From positions 194,688 to 258,687 of the forward strand of contig NMRA01000358.1 of NCBI GenBank assembly GCA_002633005.1: a DNA stretch of 64,000 nucleotides, given 5' to 3'. Below the pieces are notes generated by a model. It worked only from the letters and a program-made list of their open reading frames with translations. It ran no database searches and was not told the origin of the DNA. This DNA comes from Phoronis australis. Taxonomy: Eukaryota; Phoronida; Phoronidae. The position numbers and the translations under genes were made by a program. The stretch's first letter is position 1. Each line of letters opens with the position of its first letter. Shown here in pieces: positions 1-10,500 of the stretch.

Positions 1-904
1 GCATTGCTACCAAACTTTGCTGCTAAATTACGATCATTTTACAGAAAATTGGGCTGAAATCCCAGGGCGAAAACTCGCCGACTGCCTGCCTCGCAATCGT
101 CGATATGGCGACTTGAATGCTTGAATAAAAATACAGTTTCGACTCAAGCAAATTACCTGAAATCTTCCTTAAGTTTTCCAAGTAGCGTCCCTAAGATTTT
201 TAAGTTCCCGTGGAGTCGGGAACACGGCAGGTTTAAGTACAAATCTGTGCTACATGGTGCCATCTACATGTTGTATGATCGACAACATGAGAAATATGTC
301 TGGACGGAACAAACATGTTGTTGTCAACTTGGCGTGACGTTTGTTTTGAAATTCGTCTGCGTTTGTGAGTAAGCGAGCGCATGCGTGTCACCAGAGTTCA
401 TTTGCCAGAGCTGAGACCGTCTTTTGGCCAGAGCCACGCAATCTAACGAGCTAGATGTGCATTGTATCAAATTTGCACAAGCAGTAGGCCTAAACCAGAG
501 CGTGTTTCATTCAGCACTTGCCAGTCTCGTGCTAACAATGTTTGACATTTGTCTCAGTAAGACCATATTAGTCGCCATGTGGCTGGATGCGTACGTGACT
601 ATCTGACAGGATATTTTTCGGTGTAAGGGTGGGTAAGCATTCACTGTCAGTGGTCATTTTATCAGATATCTGGCTTAAAAACACCAATTATGGTTAATCA
701 AACAATTAATCTTAAAAATAACGCAAACATTTTTTATAGTATTAGAAACTATCGGAAATTAGTGCCAATATTCATTTCTTACCGATGCTATGCTACCCGT
801 TTCATGAATGGATAGTTCCCGACTAATGTCTTTGATGACAGATTCATGTATGCAGCGCGCACTTCCTGGCCACGTGCTATTAAATTTAACACTGGCCAAG
901 CTTT
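1..904. other. No recognisable gene
   Basis: I see no exon with convincing splice sites, no family motif and no repeat structure here. Short open frames on both strands look like chance. If the TTC38-like gene continues to the left, this stretch is one of its introns or lies in its 3' part. Confidence 0.5.
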
Positions 905-1186
905 TTATTAGTCTTCGATTCGCGGTTTTCACGTGTACAAAGAAATTTGGATTCTTGTTGAAAGTGGGAAATATCCCGCAGACAAGTACACTACTTCTGT
1001 TCTGAAAGGCCAGACCATTGGTCTTCGCAAGATCAGCAGAACTTTTATGTTCGTTTTGAGGCATGGCGGAAGTTTGAAGTGTATAGTCACGGCTAAATAC
1101 CGACATAGCGGCGAGGCTCGTGGTCTACAAATTCTGCGCACAATGATTTTTTTTCAGGACTGTCAGATATTATTGATAAACTGAAG
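905..1186 (+). pseudogene. HIRAN-like domain relic
   Basis: A plus-strand open frame reads RGFHVYKEIW, then VLKGQTIG, RKIS, LRHGGSLKC and RGLQI, and ends at a stop at 1182-1184. From memory this matches a HIRAN-like domain (R-G-Y/F-H-V-Y-K-E-I-W, later R-R/H-G-G-S-I-x-C) that occurs in many copies in invertebrate genomes, often next to mobile elements. There is no start codon in a good position, the acidic middle part of the domain is shortened, and no flanking exons are visible. I read it as a dead fragment of a repeated gene, probably carried by a transposon. It could instead be an internal exon of an unknown gene. Confidence 0.4.
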
Positions 1187-1647
1187 ACGTTACTGTAGAA
1201 TTTTAGGACTGTAGGTAAGGCATTTTTCACACGTTCATGGACTGGGCGCTTATTTTAGCAAAGTCTGAAAACGCGTGGGGGGGCGCTTATAGGGGCATGG
1301 GCGGTTATTACGGCGAATACGGTATTGCTACTAGTGATGAAAGTTAAATCAGTCCACACGTTTTGTCAAAATTAGGAGCACTATAGCTCATAATCTGCAT
1401 TGCTTTGAGAGACGGTTTTGTAACCTTTGAACTTTGCTCTGTAGCAAACAGATCCTCACGTGGTTGAAGGTAATTTTGCAAATTATCTTTTTTCTCACTA
1501 CATACTACATGTTTTGTACCTCAGTGAGCTTAACTGACGATGAAGATAAAGTGTATACCTAAGCATGTGAGAAAACCACAAAAACAGCCAATTGTAAGGT
1601 CTGACATATCTTTAAACTAAGCAACTTTTACTAAATATTCTCAATAC

Positions 1648-3156
1648 AGACCCGTCAGCCCAGAGCTTGACTGCCGTAGCATGTTTCTTCTCTCTCTCTG
1701 TCAAGCCAGAACTCTTTGTCGCAAGTTTCACCATGTTTTCTATACTTCTCTTGAACTCATCATCAAGTCTGGTCGATCTGCCTGTTCCCATCACATCGAG
1801 CCCATTCACCAATACATGACCAAGCACTAGAGTGAGACATGACACAGTGTACTGAAGTAATACATGTGATATCACAATAGAATATAATGTTAAGACAAGA
1901 CACAGTGAACTGAAGTGATACATGTGATATCACAGAGCATCACATTGAGACATGACACACAGACACAGTGTACTGATGAAATCACAGAATCACGTTTCTT
2001 TAAGACAGGAAACAGATGAGTATACTGTCGTGTGATGTGACAGGAGTGCACGGTATTAAGACAGTACACAGTGCACTGATCTGAAACATGTGATACCACA
2101 GGTGCACAACATCAAGAAAGGACAGGGTACTGATGCAATACATGTGATACCACAGGAGCACATAATATTAAGACAGGACACAGTGCACTGATGTGATACA
2201 TGTGGAAACACAAGAGCACACTAAATTACCACAAGGCACAGCGTATTGACATGCCAAACAAAGGGTCAGTTTGATGCGACCAGATTTACAAGCTACATAC
2301 CAAACTCAGGGTCAGCTTGTATCATTTGTTCTGCTGCAGCCTCCAACCCGCCAACACTGTTGTCGTCATACCAACCAACATACTGCAAGATGAATACTGT
2401 CGTCATTACACTAGTTAACACACTATGAGGGTGAACAATACCTCCCCATCAGCTAAATATACATACGTTGCAATAAACAAGTCCAAAGAGAATTCTCTTT
2501 CTGAACATGTAGCGAATATTTCTTTTCTTCTCTTGCTCAGGTATCTGGTGTTGATTAGGCTAAAAGAAGTTCACAGACAAGGGTTAGCATTATTTTAAAC
2601 ATTCCCACTGTCGGAAAACGGAAAGGCGCAGTAGTAACCTAAAATTCAGTATATTCATGAAAAGTTGTATAGGAACACTGTAGGGTAGGAAGGGAAGCAA
2701 AAGTAAACAATAAAACTGCAACTAGGGGGCAGAGCAGGAATGAATCCCATCAAAATGCCATGCCATGGTCAGCCTTTGTCCCATTCGTTGGAAAATAGAT
2801 GCCAAATTTCACAAAGACTCTTCAAAGCATTACGGAGATACAGTCGTGGATGCAAAAAATAAAATTGCCATTAGTAAGTGCAACAGCAGTTGCGCCAGTC
2901 CGAAATCAACATATAAGCTGTTTTCTTACCAGGAACACGTTTGCCAATTTTCAAAACAATCCTTTGATTGGTATGTCACATAGAGACAGAAAGCAAAAAA
3001 AAACAGATAAAAACAATAAAATCGCCACCAGGGGCACCACAGAAGTTGGGCCAGTACAAAACTCAACTTCAACATTACCTGAGTTAATACAGCATCATAC
3101 AGCCTGCATGCTTCATTACTCCCAGTTGACAATGGCAAACCAATGTTTTTCCATTC
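1648..3156 (-). CDS. TTC38: TTC38-like tetratricopeptide protein, 5' part
   Basis: Three minus-strand exons join in phase: 3156-3079 (phase 0), 2382-2301 (ends phase 1) and 1826 to about 1648-1652. The encoded order is EWKNIGLPLSTGSNEACRLY, then GWYDDNSVGGLEAAAEQM and ADPEF, then LGHVLVNGLDVMGTG, RLDDEF and LTEREKKHATAV. This follows the N-terminal third of human TTC38 as I remember it (WKDARLPLSTTSNEACKLF, LGGIEGCL, GTGSSVKLDKEL, LTRREQLHVSAV). TTC38 is a soluble TPR-repeat protein of unclear biochemical role. The first exon, which should end just before EWKN, was not found between 3157 and 6000. The TPR body and C-terminus must lie in the first 1.6 kb or beyond the left edge. The last donor is uncertain (GT at 1647-1646 or 1651-1650). 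Confidence 0.8.
1829..2245. repeat. Minisatellite, units of about 55-60 bp
   Basis: About seven diverged tandem units share AAGACAGGACACAGTGCACT, then TGATACATGTGATACCACAG, then a GAGCACA segment. The array fills almost the whole TTC38 intron 1827-2300 and ends within a few bases of the branch point/acceptor region of the downstream exon. Confidence 0.85.
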
Positions 3157-5780
3157 CTAAAATGAAATTCATCGGAATTACCATTAATGTCTCATTGCTT
3201 GCTCAACTTTAAGTGCCCTTCATAACCAAAACATACCAGAACATTTGCACTAGGAAGGGGACAATTCACTCACATCAGGCTTATCCTTGATATAATATAA
3301 AGTAGTGACCTCCTGAACTACGGTTATTACAAGGCCAAATTAATTGCAAAGTTTATACCCACATGGCTGAGCTTGAAATGTATTTACCTCTCTGTTTTAT
3401 TGACAACAAAGTTTTACATGAGTCTGCACATGAATGTTAACACCAAAACAAAAAGTTTACATTGAGCAAATATCTGCTACTCAAAAGTGACTGACATTTT
3501 GTAAACAATGTTAAACAATGTGTTACAAGTGCTTACATGCAGAACACACCTCAGAAACTATTCAAGGTTTAATGTAGTCTGTGTACTTGGCCAAGTATCT
3601 CCAAAACTGTAAATTTTAGCTCAATAAAAATGTATATTTTCTGATAGCAAAAAGCGTGTAGAATTTGATTTCTGCTTCTATCTGCATTGATTAGGTCACG
3701 TGACCATGTCTTTCCAATAAAATCTCGGGGAAAAAAAAAACACTACTTGATAGTAAACAACAAACGGTATCAAAAACTTCGACCAAATTTAATTACGTAT
3801 AAGTTGTCAACATAAAATCTCAAAAACGTTGCTATAGGTTTCTAAATAATCAGTTAAATTTTGTTTTCCTTTACGTAATTTTCAAGTCCTGGTTTTTAAG
3901 TCCCCAAGCAAAAATGGAACACTTCAAATAAAAAACAATTTCTAACGTTTTGAAGAATAGTGCCCCAAGCATATAGTATCTGAAAGTTTCATAATGAATC
4001 CAAATACATCACTTAGGAGATATCATATGAGGTTCCGAAGTTCACCAAGTGACGACATTTTGCTGTGGTCCAACATAACTTTAAAACTGACAGGCACTGT
4101 TGCATATTGCTAACTCCCCGCTTTTAGCGGGATGTTCCTCTTTTTGAAGCCATATGCTCCCAGTGCATTTAGCCAAATCATGAGAATATCCTGCTTTTTA
4201 CATATGCCACTGGTATTTACTAACTCATGCAATTATTTGAATGCATGAGCAGAGCATATTTTCTTTCTTATTCACACTGTATTGCCCTATGTCCCTCCAC
4301 ACTTCACATGCACAAAAGAAATAACATGGTTGGCATGATGTCTCTGGGTGTTATGGCTTTGCTTCCTTGGCAGTATCCTAGATCCAGAGATTCCATTTTT
4401 GTTTTGAAATGTTGGCAACAATGCTGTTGCGTTAACTTGTGTGACACTGCACAATATAATTCAGTATTACAGAATGTCATATAAATTGCAAGCCTATAGC
4501 GACAAAATTCCCGTCCACACACAGCCTAACATAGAACAACAGTTGCACTAGTGCAACTTAACCCACTTTTAAGTTGAGAACACACACGCAAGCGCACGCA
4601 CACACACACACACACACACACACCCGCACACACACATCCGATAACTAGGCTTAAGCGGAAGTTGTCGATCTGTGCGTAACAAATTAATGAACACCCAATG
4701 CGAATACGGCGCGCAAAGAAATAACCCTTCTGTATGTAACCGCTGCTGATAATTGCTTCAGTCTGTTCTTCATCGGGTTTGCAGCCACATAGCAATTAGA
4801 GGTGCCGCAACTTACCCTAGAACAATTTATCCTACCTCGAAAAAGTGGAGTAAGTTGCCACAAGTGGGGTTAGTTGAACTAGTTTAAACAGCGTCAACAC
4901 AGAACTCAAACTTAGTGAGAACTTGTTCCAGGAGTAACTTGTTCAAAGGTAAGTCTGTGTGTGGAGGGCACTAAATACACAAGAATTGCTGAGCACTGAT
5001 ATGTGTACACCTGCATCCCATACAGTGCAGGTACAAGGGATAGACATTCCCAGGGGTTGACCTTTCAATTTTAATTAAGGAGGCCACTGATCACTGATGC
5101 CTAAATATCTGCACATAAACTCACTGTGCAGAAAACGTTTTCATGACACACCTGCCTATCTCCATAAATCAGATCAGCACATTTTTTCAATTATATTTAA
5201 ATTCTGCTCTTCAATCATGTGTCTGGGTTGCAGTTGGAGGATTATGTTTCCTTAACAAGTGCAATACAACGAATAGTACATTAATAAATCCATGACTGAA
5301 CCACAAACAGTATACTCCTAAGGGCATTTTTTAATATCATAAAAATGACCAATGGTTAACGCTGAATACGTCAAACCCATCTGTAAATGAAAAGGCATCG
5401 TCACCTCCCTAACAGAGACATTTGTAAAAAGAAAAGATGTATTTGTCCGATATCAACCCGTTCCCCAGTAAGAAAAACAAGTTGACAGGAGTCTTAAAAA
5501 TTAAAATAACGAAAACCAGCAAGAAACATGTTTAAAACCACAGTTCCTTTGGGAAGTGGTCCTGACCTTAGTCAAGATAAACACGAATAAAACTACTCCT
5601 CACAGTTCCACCATAGACTATAGATATCTATGGTTCCACTAGGGCATGGTGTCTTTGAGTTTGAGATTATGATATTAGTACTAGACCGGATGAGGACAAT
5701 ATGCGACGGACATCCCTCATCATTATTCAGTACGTGTCTGCCGTAACCGGCACGCCTGAAACCAGACTAAAGGTGGTAGG
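3157..5780. other. Non-coding stretch with a dispersed repeat
   Basis: The stretch upstream of the first visible TTC38 exon has no convincing coding exon. About 3590-4100 resembles 8030-8540: both contain TATCTGAAAGTTTCATAA-like blocks in the same order, preceded by a GTATATTTTCT-like block. This marks a diverged dispersed repeat family. The missing first TTC38 exon is expected somewhere here. Confidence 0.4.
4577..4636. repeat. (CA)n microsatellite
   Basis: A dinucleotide CA tract interrupted by CG, GC and CCGC steps. Its cysteine/valine-rich minus-strand translation is an artefact of the repeat. Confidence 0.95.
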
Positions 5781-5781
5781 T

Positions 5782-6075
5782 CTAACTGAACAACTGAAGC
5801 GTTGTCTGAGTGAGTGGTCCAGTGTTCACTGAGTTGACAACCAAGTAGGCAAGAGACCACCTCTCAAATGCCCTCAATAAGTTTTCTTTCAAGTCTTCAA
5901 GACATCGCACTTTAATTCTGCAGTGAGTGATAAAATACAAAAGTATTTCATACAAGAGGAATGTACCTGAGAACCTCTCCAACTTGAAAACAAACTCATC
6001 TTGTGTTGGATTGATCAGTCCAGTGACCTGCAACATCACCAACATGTAGGCCACCTCGTCTCTCTGGCTGACGCT
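5782..6075 (-). CDS. Unrecognised exon-like open frame, probably a terminal exon
   Basis: A good acceptor (GATTTCAG at 6083-6076 on the minus strand) opens a 97-codon frame ending at a stop at 5782-5784. It begins SVSQRDEVAYMLVMLQVTGL and continues with a charged, helix-like stretch CLEDLKENLLRAFERWSLAY. The first 37 residues have the amphipathic, well-mixed composition of real protein, and a possible donor follows at TCAG|GTACAT. The rest may therefore be read-through. I do not recognise the family. It shares a strand with TTC38, but I cannot place it in that gene. An upstream exon would have to sit near the shared promoter region at 6080-6550. Confidence 0.35.
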   Translation of the reverse strand, partial: SVSQRDEVAYMLVMLQVTGLINPTQDEFVFKLERFSGTFLLYEILLYFITHCRIKVRCLEDLKENLLRAFERWSLAYLVVNSVNTGPLTQTTLQLFS

Positions 6076-6079
6076 CTGA

Positions 6080-6552
6080 AATCATTATCAACACAGCGTT
6101 GACCCCTTGACCTTATTTAACCTAGCTTGAGTTTCGCACATGTAAGACACTCGCAAAAACAGCCAATAGCAATCACGTGCTTTGCCAGGAAATTTGTAGC
6201 TAGATCTCGCGAGTTACATTGGAAGCATTGGGTTTGGTGAGGGTCTCGTGTCTACAGAACACGCAGTTGCTCACTGCACTTGCACAGATGTGTAGTGATT
6301 TACAAGTGGACGATTTTGTGTGCTAAGTCATGAGAAAGAAAGTTTGTAATCAGTATATTTTGACACCAACAGAAAATCCTGGCACATTAAAAGTAATTTA
6401 AGAGTACGATTTTCACAAACTGGCGAGTCACCAGTGTTCAAAGTGCAAGTCTGGTTGTGTAAAAGGCGAATCGCCAGAGGCTGACCAGGCGAGAGGTCGG
6501 TGAAACGTGCTCACCTTTCTTTACACTCTTCTCCTGGCGTTAAGAAAAAAAA
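6080..6552. promoter_or_regulatory. Putative bidirectional promoter and 5' non-coding exon
   Basis: This lies between the minus-strand exon at 5782-6075 and the plus-strand pseudouridine gene. It contains a CCAAT-type box (AGCCAATAGC, about 6159) next to a CACGTG E-box, with no clear TATA box. A perfect donor, GTAAGT, begins at 6553 after a run of A. The first coding exon at 7600 starts with TG, so an exon ending in A at 6552 would complete the ATG. The transcription start itself is inferred. Confidence 0.35.
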
Positions 6553-7599
6553 GTAAGTTACGCAACTCGTGCATGACTTGAGATCCTTTGACCTCAGTTG
6601 AATATTATGCTTATTTATCAAATGAAGTTAGGATGGTGCCGACATGAACCTCGGACCATGTGTTTAGTAACCCTGTAGTGAATATTGGTCAGCGTTATGA
6701 ACTGACCGGTCTGGCACCCTATCATGGGTACCCATGTCTAGATTTTCTGCAGTTACAACCATCACCTCAAATCTCAGTGCTCTGCTTATTGGACCTGTCT
6801 ATTGTATTTAAAGATCCCTTATAAAACAAATGAAGTGAAAATTAACATAATCAACAGTCGACAAACCAAAGTTTTTTTGGATGCTATTTAAAGTTGTTAT
6901 TTCAGTAATTCATGGCTAGTTCTCTGATTTTTAATATTCAAAAAGATATGTCTGTGAAGGCTATTTTTTCAAAGTTTTAGGTTAAGCTTTTGTAGACCTC
7001 TTAAGCTGTCTCATCAGATAAGATCAATAAAAGCGGCTAATTGCCAGTTCTCACAATAGATCAGTCTATAGGTGCATTATAGGGAATGGAGCCTCTACAC
7101 TGGGCACCTCACTATACTGTCCATCCCCCTCCCTCTTGGTCACCGGACACTCATTTTAGTCTTCCCCCCCAACCCGCATTTCCTTGTTCCCCTAATTCCC
7201 CTATTCATTTACCAGTGCCCCCAGCTAGGCTGCCTGCCAGCATTATAATTTTGGCAATAGTCTGATATAATGTGCCTACATTTTGAGAATGAATTGATGC
7301 CTCTTACTCATGTGGAGAAAACTGGTACTACATTAATAAATTGTCCAATTAGCTCGAATGCAAATTCTTTTATCGTATTTGCATAAGTAGTGCCTGACCA
7401 GCTCATCACCAATACATACAGTTGCCTTAAATAAACATTGTTTAGTAATGATAAGGTGGACCTGGATAGTGTAGTCTGCCGTTAATTGCTTTCCTGTATA
7501 GATAGCATGTATACTGACAAGTGGGTTCTTATTGTCCAAGTTTCTCTGTATTGTTCAGTTGTATAGGTTACAGCTGACTTCTGTTTTCCCTCATTTCAG

Positions 7600-10500
7600 T
7601 GTTAAGGACAGCCTCCAGAATCCTCACTCAACATCTACAGTTACGGGGAAGGCAGCCAACTTGGTCTCAAGTCACGTGTGGACTTAGTGGTAACTTTTAT
7701 GAAAGCGTGAAATCAGGCCATTTCTTAAACCGACTGTCAACCAGGTTGTCTTGTTAGTTTCTGAGCAAACGTAGCTGCTCTCGAAAGCACTATAATTTGT
7801 TTGTTCCATCTGTTTCAACTGGAATTGCATGTGATCATTTGGAATTCCCCTGTCGACCATACTGCCTTCGTGACTTACGTGATTGGGACAAGTAATGCTG
7901 TGGGCGTGGTCTGATGCGATAATGGACTGTCAGTAACTTTTCTCAAGTGGAGTTCAGAAACCATTTCTAATCTAAGTATAAGAAACAAGATGCCCGTTTA
8001 TGGTTATGTTAGACTTTATTGTCAAGTGGGGATTTAGCTTAATATCTACTGAACCATAGAGTTTAACTCGGTGAAGTATATATTTCTAAAAGTAAAAAGT
8101 CTGTTGGGTTTGATTTTTGACTTTTCAGTGAACTACATTTGAGTTAGTGTGTTTTCTGTATTATCACATAGAAAGTTGTCATTTTATGCAACTTATGTTT
8201 TTTTTCATTAAAATCATGATATCCCTATTTTTGATAGTGGAACATTTTAAAAACCACTCCTAATTCTGTTTTGGTAAACAATGCATAAACATAATATCTG
8301 AAAGTTTCAGTTAAATACGCTCAAATCATTTCTGAAATATGATATTCTATAGTGTAGACATTATACTGGCATCCTAAAGCTGCATTTTGTCCTGTTTAGC
8401 TGGTTGAAAACAAAAATTGATTGGACCTTTTACAGTGCATAAAATATAGCATCAGAAAGTTTCATAATATGAATCGTATCGGCCATTTCTGAGATGATCC
8501 AAAGGTTGCTAAATTTGGCCATTTTTCTAGTGTCCTGCATGCCCTTAAGGTTTTGGTATTAAAATTGAATCTTACCATGTCTAAGACTATTCCGTTTTGT
8601 ATATTTTCTCATGATTCCTACTATATGCTAATTTTTGAGTAAGTAATGTTTTTCTTTGTGCAGGTTTGGTAGAAGTCTCCGAGGAGGTGAGCCAGGCTGT
8701 CCACAGCAATGATGCTGTCGTTGCCTTGGAGACCACAATTGTCACACATGGAATGCCATCTCCAGACAATTTACAGTAAAGTATACAATACCTCAATGTG
8801 CTCATATCCTTTCGTGTTACATAGACACTTTGGTTACTTTGTTGTATTCATTCAGAAACTCTTCAAGTCATTTTGCATTGTGTCATAGTATGGTGGACAT
8901 TCTCCAATTTGGAACAGTGTAAAAATTATTACTTTCATGCTAAAGACTGGAGCTTGAACTAAGTTTTAGAAGTAGGCAATACTGGTCGTCTCAAGTTCAA
9001 GAATTACCAAAGTTGAAACCATATCCGAAATTCTGGAATTATATGTTACGATATAGGCAACACATTTTCAATGTTGCCATTATACTTTCCGACACAACAC
9101 CATTGGGAATCGCATTGCTAACTTTGTGCATGAGTGATTTGGCATCGTGATTAAAAATCAGAACAAATGTGTAAACAGGTAAAGCACCCTCGAGGAACCC
9201 AACTTATTGAATAGCCGCATGCCGTTGATCTGTCATCATTATCAATTTCCAACTCTGCTGATACAAAACTCATTGTCTGAAATTTGAGAAATGTGACGAA
9301 CGCCAAAAATTGCTTGGTCCAACTACTGTGGTGCCCCCTAATGACATTTTGCATCTGCTAAACTCCTTGCCATTCTCCTTGCAGTATGTTTTGGGAATTT
9401 GGAAAGTGTATTCCTATTAATCTGACAACAGATGGACGGATCAGGCTCCCTCTTTGCCTCCTATTGGCAACTCTTTTTTCATGTTCACCTCTGTATTATT
9501 TGGAGCTCTGTGATGGATTTTCATGAAATTTAGCAAATAGTTTTCTTCTTGGGAGATGATGACATCTTCTCATTTTTGGACGGGTTTGACATATTCTGCG
9601 GCATTCAATATACACATCTAGAAGCACACCATTTACAGTGAAGACGAGGACGCATTTCAATGTTTTGCATTAATTACTCTTGTTAAAAAATTCATTTCCT
9701 TTAAAACAAAGTGAAGTCAATGTTGTAATGAATCCAAACACTCTAAAATTCTAGGATGTTTCTCATAGTTGGTGTTAACTGATGACAGTGTTGGCAGCAA
9801 GGCTGTTGTTCATCATTTGCATTGTCATGGATGTCATGAGCATTGTCATCTATGTTGTCACTACCTTTATCTTCATACTCCCCTTTTCTGTCTATTTTGC
9901 CAGGTGTTGCTCTGTTGGAGTGCACTCAATTCTTTGTTTTTAATTTCAGAGTGGCTTTAGAAGTTGAACAGATAATACGTGATACAGGAGCAGTGCCAGC
10001 AACGGTAGCAGTGTTGGAGGGAGTCTTACGTGTTGGTCTGTCTCAACAACAGTTGACTCAAGTAGCTGACTACCCTGCACCATGCAAGGTGTCCAGGAGG
10101 GATTTGGCTTATGCGCTCAGTCAGGTCATAGCAGTTTGTAGTGCAGGCGTGTCGTTTTTCTTTATTAAGTGTCGGTGAATGATAGAAATTGTGTTTTGTC
10201 AACTCAAACTGTCTTGCATACCAGAATTGGAAAATGGGTTTAGTCAAAACCACATGTGTGTTCTGGTGAAGCTTACCAACTGAATATTAAGCGCTATTGT
10301 CACTTGAGTCATGATGAGATTTATAGTACCTCATAGGTATGTTTTGCATAATGCTACATTTCATTGGGAAATGATCAGTTGTGGTTCAAGTGTTGTTGAC
10401 CCATAATGCACTGTAACTGGAGGTGTGTGCACTTTGAGGTGACGTGGTTGGTTGTTCCTCTAAGTACTATGCATAGTTTTGTGGAAAATGGTGATGCACA

